Shown here piece after piece: positions 41,853-49,283 of a stretch of 64,000 nucleotides of DNA. Within the stretch, counting starts at the first letter, position 1. Every line of letters begins with the position of its first letter. The DNA comes from Hymenobacter edaphi (lineage in GTDB: Bacteria > Bacteroidota > Bacteroidia > Cytophagales > Hymenobacteraceae): the NCBI RefSeq assembly GCF_003258365.1, contig NZ_QHKM01000004.1, forward strand, positions 248,001 to 312,000, written 5' to 3'. The notes under the pieces are model-generated. The model ran no database searches, was not told the DNA's origin, and saw only the letters and a program-made list of their open reading frames with translations. A program made the position numbers and the translations under genes.

Positions 41853-43034
41853 TTACGGGTTGCTCTTCTGAATCTTCACCTTGTCGCCGGGCTTCACCTG
41901 CAGGATGCCGGTGCGCAGAATCGTGTCGCCCTGGGCCAGCCCGTCGGTAATCTGAATCACGCTTTCCGAACGGATACCAATCTTCACCGGCTGCCGCTCG
42001 GCCTTGCCGCCCTTCACCTTATACACGATGTAGCCCGAGGCTTCCGGCGACACCGACTCGGTCGGAATCTGAATGGCCTCCTCCACCTGCCCGATCTGCA
42101 GGTTCACCCGCACGAAGGCGCCGGGGCGCAGCTCCTGCTTGTCGTTGGGGTAGATGGCCCGTACGGACAACGTGCGCGAAGTCGGGTCGATCTGCGGATT
42201 GATGGCGTAGACCTTGGCGTTGTACTTCTTATTCGACGCTTCGTCGAGCACCTGCACCTGGTCGCCCACCTTCACGGCCGCGGCGTAGCGGCCCGGCACG
42301 GCAAAGTCCACCTTCACCGGCGACACCCGCGAGACGGTGGTAACGGGCGTATTCGGCGACACGTAGGCGCCCACCGAGAGGGTGCGCAACCCCACCACGC
42401 CGCTGAACGGCGCCCGCACGTAGGCCTTGGCCAGTTGGGCCTGCAAGAGGCGCAAATCGGCCTGGGCCGTGAGCAGGGCGTTGTTCGACTGCTCGTATTC
42501 CTGGGCGCTGATGTACTCCTTTTCGAGCAGGGTGCGCTGGCGCTTTTCCTGGTCGGAGTAGAGCTTGATGTTGTAGCGCAGCTTCTGCAGCTGGGCCTGA
42601 ATTTCGTCGGCGTTGATGGTCAGCAGCAGCTGCCCCTTGCTCACCGGCTGGCCCTCCTTGAAGTTCAGGCTGGTGATGCGCCCGTTGATTTCGCTGCGTA
42701 CGGTCACTTGCTCGTCGGCCAGTACCGAGCCGGTGGCGGCCACCGCGTCGGTGAGCTTGGTGGACTGCACCACGTACACCTGCACGGGTACCGGCCCACC
42801 GCCGCCCCGGCCGCCCTTGGCACCCGCGCCGCCGCCGGCAGCCCCTTTACCACCGCCGCCCTTGCCGCCTTCGGCCGATTGCGAGGGGAAGTACTTGATC
42901 TTCACGAAGGCCAGCGCCGCCACCACCACCGCGGCCAGCAGCCACCAGCGCCAGGCGCCGCCGGAGCGGGGCCGGTCGGGCTCGGTCTGGTGGTGAACGT
43001 TCGGGGAGTCGGTGAGCGGCTCGGTTTGGGGCAT
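41853..43034 (-). CDS. RND efflux pump, periplasmic adaptor (membrane fusion protein)
   Basis: A 393-residue HlyD/AcrA-type adaptor: one N-terminal anchor (WRWWLLAAVVVAALAFVKIKYF), a glycine-rich linker (GGKGGGGKGAAGGG...), then barrel-sandwich, hairpin and beta-barrel domains. Typical lines are VRSEINGRITSLNFKEGQPVSKGQLLLTINADE, AYVRAPFSGVVGLRTLSVGAYVSPNTPVTTV and ALRPGAFVRVNLQIG-like strands near the end. I use the ATG at 43034 (MPQTEPLTD), upstream of which the frame is open but unsupported. First gene of the efflux operon. Confidence 0.92.
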   Translation of the reverse strand: MPQTEPLTDSPNVHHQTEPDRPRSGGAWRWWLLAAVVVAALAFVKIKYFPSQSAEGGKGGGGKGAAGGGAGAKGGRGGGGPVPVQVYVVQSTKLTDAVAATGSVLADEQVTVRSEINGRITSLNFKEGQPVSKGQLLLTINADEIQAQLQKLRYNIKLYSDQEKRQRTLLEKEYISAQEYEQSNNALLTAQADLRLLQAQLAKAYVRAPFSGVVGLRTLSVGAYVSPNTPVTTVSRVSPVKVDFAVPGRYAAAVKVGDQVQVLDEASNKKYNAKVYAINPQIDPTSRTLSVRAIYPNDKQELRPGAFVRVNLQIGQVEEAIQIPTESVSPEASGYIVYKVKGGKAERQPVKIGIRSESVIQITDGLAQGDTILRTGILQVKPGDKVKIQKSNP

Positions 43035-43168
43035 GACGAAAGAATAAAAAACAAAACGGCCGGGCTTAGCACCGGCCAGACCAGCTACAACAGCGGCGCG
43101 GCCCTGGAAAGTTTGCCCGGCGGCGCGCAAACTTCCGGCCAGTTCACGGACAAGTCCAGTAGACCCAA

Positions 43169-43195
43169 AAAAAGCCTGCGCGTTGCAGGCTTTTT
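43169..43195 (-). terminator. Intrinsic terminator between the YciE/F-like gene and the efflux operon
   Basis: AAAAAGCCTGC (43169-43179) pairs with GCAGGCTTTTT (43185-43195) over 5 nt. On the minus strand it ends in a T-run and closes the transcript of the ferritin-like gene upstream. Confidence 0.85.
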
Positions 43196-43238
43196 CGGGG
43201 AAAGGGCGGCCCGGCCGTGCGCCGGGCAGTATACGGCG

Positions 43239-43742
43239 TTACATGGCGCGCTGGTTGATGTAGCCCTTGGCTAAATCATTCAGCTTGGTATCAGTGAGTT
43301 GTTCTTCCTGCAGCGTCTGCGACAGGAGCGCCGCGGCTTCGGCGTGGCCCAGCCGCTCGGCGTAGTGCCGGGCGGTGCCGTAGCCCGATATTTCGTAGTG
43401 CTCCACGCGCTGGGCGGCGGCAATCAGGGCCGCGTCCTTCACCTCGTCGGTGGCGTCTTCGCCGATGGTCTGCTTGCCTTCGGCCACCAGGCCCTGCATG
43501 GCCTTGCAGGTGTGCCCGCCCAAATCGATGCTCAGGCTGCGGCCGATTTGCTCCAGGCGCGACACCTGGTCCTGGGTTTCCTGCAGGTGCAGCTGGAACG
43601 CCTGCTTCAGGCGCGGGTCGCGGGCTTCGCTGGCCATGTCGGGCAGCGCCTTGACCAGTTGATTTTCGGCACTGTACAAATCTTTCAGTTGTTCGGCGAA
43701 CAGGTCGTCGAGGGTATTGAGTTTGCCTGCAAAGAGACTCAT
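43239..43742 (-). CDS. Ferritin-like YciE/YciF (DUF892) protein
   Basis: A 167-residue four-helix protein of the YciE/YciF family: LNTLDDLFAEQLKDLYSAENQLVKALPDMASEARDPRLKQAFQLHLQETQDQVSRLEQIG, later DAALIAAAQRVEHYEISGYGTARHYAERLG. The E, E..H and E..H pattern for a diiron or dimanganese site is present (E in DLYSAENQL, E..Q in HLQETQDQ, EHYE). Members are stress-induced. I use the ATG at 43742 (MSLFAGKLN); a short frame extension upstream is unsupported. Confidence 0.9.
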   Translation of the reverse strand: MSLFAGKLNTLDDLFAEQLKDLYSAENQLVKALPDMASEARDPRLKQAFQLHLQETQDQVSRLEQIGRSLSIDLGGHTCKAMQGLVAEGKQTIGEDATDEVKDAALIAAAQRVEHYEISGYGTARHYAERLGHAEAAALLSQTLQEEQLTDTKLNDLAKGYINQRAM

Positions 43743-43993
43743 GATAAGGGGTGTTTGGGGTGAGAAAGGAAGAGGCTTTGAGCGGCAACTCCCTCTGCTT
43801 ACGGCCCCCATTGCGCCGGGGTTGAAACGGTCGAGCTGGCTTGAAACCGGTACTGTAGAGCTTCAGCGCCCGGTTCTGGTCCTGGTCGTGTGCATCGAAG
43901 ATGCGGCCGCCGCTGCGCTTTGCGGGCGGCGAGGGCAGCCCGTTTCGGGTGCCTTGCGGCCTTGCCGCCGGGGTTGCGTACCTTGCAGGTTGC

Positions 43994-45490
43994 ATGCCAC
44001 CCCGTAGTCCCCGCCGTACCGCCGCTCCGTTGCTCCCGCTGGCGCCCGTGCCTTTGGCCGAGCTATTGCGCCGCGTGCGCGACGTGCTGCACCTGGCCTT
44101 CGACGACGCCTACTGGGTGACGGCCGAAATTGCCGAAATCACGCTGCCCCGCTTCGGCGCCGGCCACTGCTACCTCACCCTGACGGACCCCGCCCCGGGC
44201 CCCGGCGGCACCGAGCTGCGCACCCAGGTGCGGGCCACCATCTGGCGCAGCCGCTACGAGCTGCTCGGCCCGCACTTCGAGCAGCAGACCGGCCAGCCCC
44301 TGCGCGCCGGGCTGCGCGTGCTGGCCCGCTGCCAGGTGCGCTTTCACGAGCAGTACGGTCTCAGCGTCGACGTCATTGCCCTCGACGCCTCCTACACCGT
44401 GGGCGACCTGGCCCGGCAGCGCCTCGAAACCATTGCCAAGCTGCAGGAGCGCGACCTGCTGGCGCGCAACAAGCGCCTCGCGCTGCCGCTGGCCCCGCAG
44501 CGCTTGGCCGTCGTTTCATCGGCCACGGCGGCCGGCTGGCAGGACTTCGTGCAGCAGCTGGAAGAAGCGCCCTACGCCTTCGACGTGGCCCTGTTTCCGG
44601 CCCAGATGCAGGGCCAGGACGCGCCCGCCAGCATCCTGGCCGCGCTGGAGATGATCCGGCGCCAGCGCGCCGATTTCGACGCGGTCATCATCATCCGTGG
44701 CGGCGGCTCCCGCACCGATCTGCTGTGCTTCGACGACTTCGGCCTGGCCGCCGCCGTCGGGGCCTTTCCGCTGCCCGTCCTCACCGGCATCGGCCACGAC
44801 CGCGACGAGGCCGTGGTGGACCTCACCGCCCACACCGCCCTCAAAACGCCCACCGCCGTGGCCATCTTCCTGGTGGAGCGCCTGGCCCGGCTCGACGCGG
44901 CCTTTGATGGCTACGGCGTGCGCATTCACGAGCTGATGCTGCAGCAGCTGGCCCAGTACGGGGCCGGGCTGGAGCGCCTGGGCCGGCAGCTGGTGCAGGC
45001 CAGTCAGGGCCGCGTGGCGGCTGAGCAAGCCGCCCTGCGCCAGCGACTGCGCCGCGCCACCGAAGCCCCCCGCGAAGCCCTGCTGCGCGAAGCCCGCCAA
45101 CTGACGGCCCAGCGCCACCAGCTGCAGCGGGCCGCCCGCCGCGCCGTGGAGGGCCAGCGCCGCTACCTGCGCCACCTCGGCCGCGAGCTGCTGCGGCGCT
45201 GCCGCCGCCAGCACCAGCGCCGCCGCGAAGCCCTGCTGCGCCGGCGCTACGAGCTGGAACTAGCCGCCGTGCGCGCCACCGCCCGCCACGCCCTGGCCCT
45301 TTCGGCCGCTACCACCCGCCACGCTGCCCTCGACCCCGTGCCGCTGGCGCGGCGCGGCTACCTGCACGCCGACAGCCTGCAGCCGCTCACGCCCGCCACG
45401 CCCGCCGGCACGGTGCTGGTGCTGCAACTGCCCGCCGGCCCGCTGCCGGTGCAGGTCATCAACCCCGCCGCCCCGCGCCTGCCGTTCTAG
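43994..45490 (+). CDS. xseA: Exodeoxyribonuclease VII large subunit
   Basis: A 498-residue XseA: an OB-fold N-terminal domain (ELLRRVRDVLHLAFDDAYWVTAEIAEI, ATIWRSRYELL), then the catalytic core with SSATAAGWQDFVQQL, FPAQMQGQDAPASILAAL, VIIIRGGGSRTDLLCFDD and GIGHDRDEAVVDLTAHTALKTPTAVA. A long Arg-rich coiled coil (RQLTAQRHQLQRAARRAVEGQRR...) and the final domain (HAALDPVPLARRGYLHAD) follow. It degrades single-stranded DNA into small oligonucleotides with XseB, whose gene is next. The start at 43994 is preceded by TACCTTG (near the -7 box). Confidence 0.95.
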   Translation: MPPRSPRRTAAPLLPLAPVPLAELLRRVRDVLHLAFDDAYWVTAEIAEITLPRFGAGHCYLTLTDPAPGPGGTELRTQVRATIWRSRYELLGPHFEQQTGQPLRAGLRVLARCQVRFHEQYGLSVDVIALDASYTVGDLARQRLETIAKLQERDLLARNKRLALPLAPQRLAVVSSATAAGWQDFVQQLEEAPYAFDVALFPAQMQGQDAPASILAALEMIRRQRADFDAVIIIRGGGSRTDLLCFDDFGLAAAVGAFPLPVLTGIGHDRDEAVVDLTAHTALKTPTAVAIFLVERLARLDAAFDGYGVRIHELMLQQLAQYGAGLERLGRQLVQASQGRVAAEQAALRQRLRRATEAPREALLREARQLTAQRHQLQRAARRAVEGQRRYLRHLGRELLRRCRRQHQRRREALLRRRYELELAAVRATARHALALSAATTRHAALDPVPLARRGYLHADSLQPLTPATPAGTVLVLQLPAGPLPVQVINPAAPRLPF

Positions 45491-45558
45491 GAACATCACG
45501 CGGCCCTTTTGCCCGCTGCGGCAGCTCACCGACTACCCCATACCGATTACTACCTGAC

Positions 45559-45801
45559 ATGCCTGACCAACAACCCGCCGCCGACCGCACCTACCGCGAC
45601 GCCATTGCCGAGCTGGAAGTGCTGCTGCGCCGCCTCGAAACCGAATCCGTGGACGTGGACGACCTGACGGCCAGCGCCGAGCGTGCCGCCGAGCTGATCC
45701 GCTTCTGCAAGCAGCGCCTGCGCACCGCCGAAGCCACCCTGGACCGCGTGTTCGACGCGCTGGACGAGGAGGACGCCGACTCCGTGGGCAACGATGCCTG
45801 A
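45559..45801 (+). CDS. xseB: Exodeoxyribonuclease VII small subunit
   Basis: An 80-residue helical protein, YRDAIAELEVLLRRLETESVDVDDLTASAERAAELIRFCKQRLRTAEATLDRVF, the usual XseB pattern with an acidic C-terminus. It is 68 nt behind xseA in the same direction, forming the normal xseAB pair. Confidence 0.93.
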   Translation: MPDQQPAADRTYRDAIAELEVLLRRLETESVDVDDLTASAERAAELIRFCKQRLRTAEATLDRVFDALDEEDADSVGNDA

Positions 45802-46116
45802 CCGGCAACCGGTGCGCTGCTGATCCTTGGCCGTCGGTATACGTTCCGGCCGCCCTGCCGCGCCGGGCTTGCCCGTGGCCCCGGCCCCGCGCGGGCTGTT
45901 TCTGCCCGGCTCCACCAGCCGCTTCGCCGCCGAGGCCGGAGGGGCGGTGGGCGTGGGTCGGCTGGCGTGGGCGGAATAGGGAATAGGAGAATACCACCGC
46001 TTCAGGCCGGCTTACAGCACCAATAATATTATTCCTCTTATAAGTATGTATATATATTTGGGCGCCTGTGTCAGGCACCGACCCCTTTCTACTCTCACCT
46101 GTTTACCAACAACCCT
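45802..46116. other. Gap with a coding-like remnant and an AT-rich promoter
   Basis: The first half (45830-45979) is open in the plus frame and ends PVAPAPRGLFLPGSTSRFAAEAGGAVGVGRLAWAE and a stop at 45977-45979. It has no start and no known relative, and may be the end of a lost gene. The second half (46010-46060) is strikingly AT-rich (AATAATATTATTCC, TATGTATATATATTTG) and contains the promoter of the next gene. Confidence 0.4.
46053..46060 (+). promoter_or_regulatory. -7 promoter box TATATTTG
   Basis: Exact TAnnTTTG match in an AT-rich stretch, 57 nt before the ATG of the Cys-tail protein. It probably drives the following genes as a unit. Confidence 0.7.
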
Positions 46117-46434
46117 ATGGCGTTCAACGGCGACGAAGGCAGCCTGATTCCGATGGCGGAAGGCGTGGAAATGACCACGCAGTACCGCGAAGCGTCCTAC
46201 AGCAACAACCTGTGCGTATTCTTTGGCAAAACGCTGCTCAACGAACTGCTCGCCCAGCCCAATGCCCAGGGGCTGCGCTTCTACTTTGCCCTCAACGCGG
46301 ACAACAAGCTCACGCTCGTAACGGTGGCCGCCGACAGCGAGGGCAAGGACATTCAGGCCAAGGTGGGCAACAAAGGGGAGCCCTGCCCCAGCACTTGCTG
46401 CACCGCCAGCCCGCTGTGCGGGCATGTCGCATGA
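46117..46434 (+). CDS. Conserved Bacteroidota protein with a Cys cluster
   Basis: A 105-residue protein: MAFNGDEGSLIPMAEGVEMTTQYREASYSNNLCVFFGKTLLNELLAQPNAQGLRFYFALNADNKLTLVTVAAD, ending EPCPSTCCTASPLCGHVA. I recall a related Bacteroidota family in which FFGK, a QxxxxGLRxY(F/Y) block and a C-terminal CP.(T/S)C cluster are shared, with members often next to a membrane protein. Five cysteines in the last 15 residues suggest metal binding or disulfides. No signal peptide. Followed after 20 nt by the 7-TM gene. Confidence 0.7.
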   Translation: MAFNGDEGSLIPMAEGVEMTTQYREASYSNNLCVFFGKTLLNELLAQPNAQGLRFYFALNADNKLTLVTVAADSEGKDIQAKVGNKGEPCPSTCCTASPLCGHVA

Positions 46435-46454
46435 TAAAAGCCTAAATTTGGCCA

Positions 46455-47156
46455 ATGGATGCGCCAATACCCACGCCCGGATGGCTGTTTACGTTCCGAC
46501 ACGTGCTTAATTACATAAGCAGCTTCGGCGTAATCATTCCCTTAGCCATCGGCCTGTGGTATTGGCGCACCCTCTCGCTGCCGGCCAGGATTATCGTCGG
46601 GTATTTTGGGTTCTGGACGGTGGAAGCCGTGGCAGACCGCCTGAGCCGCACGTTTCTGCACACCAATATGTACCTCTACCACGTCTCGGTACTGGTGGAG
46701 ACGTGGCTGCTGGGCTGGGCCTATTACCACGTGTACGATGCCAAGCCAGTGCGCAAGGCCATGTTGCCGGTGGGCCTGCTGTTCACCCTGGTAGCCGTTG
46801 CCGATGCCACCGTTATTTCCGGGCTGCATAGCCTCAACGCGGTGGCGCGCGCGGTGCAGGTCGCGCTGATGCTGGCCATGATCCTGATCTATTTCGAGCA
46901 GTGGATGCGGGAAATACGGCCGGAAAGCCCCTGGCACAACTTTATGTTCATCGTCAGCGTGGGGCTGGCCGTTTACTACGCCGGCTCCGTGATGAGCTAC
47001 CTGCTGCACCCCGCCAACGGGACGCTGGCATCGGCCATTATGAGCGTTATTATCGATGGCTCCTACATCATCAACCTGGTGCTGATGACGCTCGGCCTCT
47101 GGCGCGAAACGCGCCAGCAATCCAGCACCAACTACGACTCGAATATTTTTGCCTAG
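46455..47156 (+). CDS. Seven-helix membrane protein next to a two-component pair
   Basis: A 233-residue protein with seven hydrophobic segments (about 19-38, 44-66, 72-95, 101-124, 131-155, 162-186 and 196-220). Conserved polar spots include the helix-3 line YLYHVSVLVETWLLGWAYYHVY and the helix-7 line SVIIDGSYIINLVLMTLGLWRE. The topology resembles 7-TM receptors, and the small Cys-tail protein precedes it. The kinase follows 282 nt downstream. Role unknown; a sensing module for the kinase is plausible. Confidence 0.72.
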   Translation: MDAPIPTPGWLFTFRHVLNYISSFGVIIPLAIGLWYWRTLSLPARIIVGYFGFWTVEAVADRLSRTFLHTNMYLYHVSVLVETWLLGWAYYHVYDAKPVRKAMLPVGLLFTLVAVADATVISGLHSLNAVARAVQVALMLAMILIYFEQWMREIRPESPWHNFMFIVSVGLAVYYAGSVMSYLLHPANGTLASAIMSVIIDGSYIINLVLMTLGLWRETRQQSSTNYDSNIFA

Positions 47157-47438
47157 CGTCCCGGTCGCCTGCGCGACGCCCGCGGCGAAACGGGCCTCAG
47201 CGCTACGGCCGCGGGACCGTTGCGGGCGGATGCCGGAATTATTGAATTGATAGCAGGATAATTTGGCTTATTATTGCTCGGCTAGGATATTGCGACTGGG
47301 AAAAGACGGCGGCTTCCGTTACATTTAAGTTCCCGAAGCGTCCGAACACCTTCCGCGTCGGCTTATCGGCCGCTTAAGGTCAGCAAGCAAGCGCGGCTGC
47401 CAGGCCCGTTATTCGTGGTTTTTCCGGGTCCTGCCATA

Positions 47439-48272
47439 ATGAACTCCCTGCTTATGTCCCTGATGCTCGTCACGCCGGTACTGCTGATACTGGCGCTGGG
47501 CATCGTGGGCTTTGTGCTGCGCTACCAGCGCCGGCTGCTGCAGCAGCAGGAAGAGCTGCGCCGCGAGCGGGAATACGCCCAGGCCCAGGCCCTGGAAGCC
47601 GCTCTGCTGGCCCAGGAAGAGGAGCGCCGCCGCATTGCCGGCGACCTGCACGACGCCGTGGGCACCATGCTCTCTATCGTGAAGCTGCACCTGAGCGGCC
47701 TGCCCGAGTCGGCCACCACGGTGGAAATGACGGCTATGCTCGACCAGGCCATTTCCGAGGTGCGCCGCATCTCGCGCAACCTGCTGCCGGCCGTGCTCCA
47801 GAAATTCGGGCTGGCCTTTGCCGTGGAGGCCTTGGGCCGGGCCGTGCCCGAGGGCGGCCCCCGCGTGCTGATTCAGCAGCTGGGCGAGCCGCGCCGCCTG
47901 CCCCCGCACCACGAGCTGGCCGTGTACCGCGTGGTGCAGGAGCTGCTCGGCAACGGCCTCAAGCACGCCCAGGCCCGCCAAATCACCGTACGCCTGGAAT
48001 ACGGCGACCACCGCCTCGCCATCGAATACGCCGACGACGGGGTGGGCTACAACCACGCCGCCATCGAGGCCATGGCCACGCCCGATACCCGCACCGGGCT
48101 GGGCCTGACCAACCTGCGCAGCCGGGTGGCCGTGCTCCGGGGCGTGCTCCGCCACGAGTCGGCGCCCGGGGCCGGTACCCGGGTTTGGATTTCCTTCCCG
48201 GCTGCCTATCTTCCTTCTCTCCACACCACCCCGGCGGCAGCTGCGCCGCTCTCCGTTTCGCTTACCTCATGA
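47439..48272 (+). CDS. Sensor histidine kinase, HisKA_3 type
   Basis: A 277-residue kinase: one membrane helix (LLMSLMLVTPVLLILALGIVGFVL), a coiled coil, then HisKA_3 with the phospho-histidine in EEERRRIAGDLHDAVGTMLS. The HATPase domain has the N box VVQELLGNGLKHAQA and G boxes DDGVGY, GLGLTNLRSRV. It lacks a periplasmic sensor domain, so it should rely on a partner or intramembrane cue. The stop overlaps the regulator's start (ATGA, 48269-48272). I use the ATG at 47439 (MNSLLM). Confidence 0.92.
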   Translation: MNSLLMSLMLVTPVLLILALGIVGFVLRYQRRLLQQQEELRREREYAQAQALEAALLAQEEERRRIAGDLHDAVGTMLSIVKLHLSGLPESATTVEMTAMLDQAISEVRRISRNLLPAVLQKFGLAFAVEALGRAVPEGGPRVLIQQLGEPRRLPPHHELAVYRVVQELLGNGLKHAQARQITVRLEYGDHRLAIEYADDGVGYNHAAIEAMATPDTRTGLGLTNLRSRVAVLRGVLRHESAPGAGTRVWISFPAAYLPSLHTTPAAAAPLSVSLTS

Positions 48273-48673
48273 GTCCAACTCCCACGATCCGGCTAGCCAT
48301 TGCCGACGACCACATCCTGTTCCGCAAGGGTTTGCGCGCCCTGCTGACGGGGTTTGACGAGATGGAAGTGCTCTTCGAAGCCGGCGACGGGCAGGACCTG
48401 CTCGAACGGCTCGACTCGGTGCCCGTGCGCCCCGACGTGATTCTGATGGACCTGCAGATGCCCATCCTCGACGGGCTGCAGACCACCCGTCTGCTGCGCG
48501 TGCAGTACCCGCAGGTGCGCGTCATCATCATCTCCATGCACGACGAGCCCGAGCTGATTGAAAGCCTAAAAAGCGAAGGCGCTTTCGGCTACCTGCTCAA
48601 AAACGCCAGCCCCGAGGAAATGCGCCGGCTGATTTATGCCGCCGTGGGCCGCAAGGTGACGGCCGCGGTGTAA
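48269..48673 (+). CDS. Receiver-only response regulator
   Basis: A 134-residue CheY-like receiver: IRLAIADDHILFRKGLRALLTGFDEM, phospho-acceptor Asp in PDVILMDLQMPILDGLQTTRLLRVQYP, then the Ser/Thr switch VIIISMHDEP and Lys in FGYLLKNASPEE. The pairing kinase type normally partners a NarL-like regulator that carries a LuxR DNA-binding domain. Here the coding sequence ends after VGRKVTAAV with no such domain downstream. It overlaps the kinase gene by four bases. A strong hairpin follows. Confidence 0.92.
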   Translation: MSPTPTIRLAIADDHILFRKGLRALLTGFDEMEVLFEAGDGQDLLERLDSVPVRPDVILMDLQMPILDGLQTTRLLRVQYPQVRVIIISMHDEPELIESLKSEGAFGYLLKNASPEEMRRLIYAAVGRKVTAAV

Positions 48674-48690
48674 CTTCCCGGACCCGCCTG

Positions 48691-48735
48691 AGCCCGCCCT
48701 GCCTGGTTGTACCAACCGGGTAGGGCGGGCTTTTC
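48691..48735 (+). terminator. Intrinsic terminator after the regulator
   Basis: AGCCCGCCCT (48691-48700) pairs with AGGGCGGGCT (48722-48731), with GGTTG/CAACC pairing inside, then TTTTC. Confidence 0.85.
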
Positions 48736-48772
48736 GTTGGGGGGAGCGGCCGTGCCCTCCGGGGCAGCCGGC

Positions 48773-49129
48773 TCAGGGCTGCAGCTCCGTGCTCGGGTCC
48801 CAGAACAGGCGCGGGAAATCCTGCACCTGGTCGTCGACGACGCGCACGCCTTCGGCTTCGAGTGCGTCCTGCATGGCCGTGGGCGCGCCGAAGAACTGCT
48901 TGCCGGTAAGCAGGCCGAGGCGGTTGATGACGCGGTGGCAGGGCACATACTCCGGGCCGCTGAGGGCGTGGGCGGCCTGCATGGCCCAGCCCACGGTGCG
49001 GGCGCCCTGCCGGCTGCCCAGGTAGCCGGCAATGGCGCCGTAGGTGCTGACGCGGCCGGGCGGAATCAGGCGCACCACCTCGTACACGTCGTGGAAGAAA
49101 TTGCGGTGCTGCTCGTTGGGCTGCTTCAT
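48773..49129 (-). CDS. MGMT family DNA repair protein (alkyltransferase or alkyltransferase-like)
   Basis: A 118-residue protein of the small Ada-C-terminal group: FHDVYEVVRLIPPGRVSTYGAIAGYLGSRQGARTVGWAMQAAH, then PEYVPCHRVINRLGLLTGKQFFG. The active Cys of the PCHRV motif is retained, unlike ATL proteins in which it is replaced, so direct removal of O6-alkyl groups from guanine is possible. It lacks the N-terminal domain of Ogt, which is normal in this short group. It faces the regulator across a hairpin. Confidence 0.88.
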   Translation of the reverse strand: MKQPNEQHRNFFHDVYEVVRLIPPGRVSTYGAIAGYLGSRQGARTVGWAMQAAHALSGPEYVPCHRVINRLGLLTGKQFFGAPTAMQDALEAEGVRVVDDQVQDFPRLFWDPSTELQP

Positions 49130-49283
49130 GGCAGGGCGAAGATAAGCGCGGGCGGCTTGGGGCGGCCCCGGGCCGGGCGCGGCTGAAGCAGGGAAACGGA
49201 GCGCCGGGCCGGTAAAAATCAGCGGCTGTGCCTACCTTACCAGCCCAATTCCCACCATCATCACCGCTTTTCTCTCCATTCCT

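Noticed and set aside
45830-45979. A small gene ending GLFLPGSTSRFAAEAGG...
   Set aside because: There is no start codon of standing and no known relative; I keep it as a remnant within the gap entry.
48773-49129. An alkyltransferase-like (ATL) protein lacking the active Cys
   Set aside because: The PCHRV motif keeps its Cys, so I call it an MGMT-family protein.
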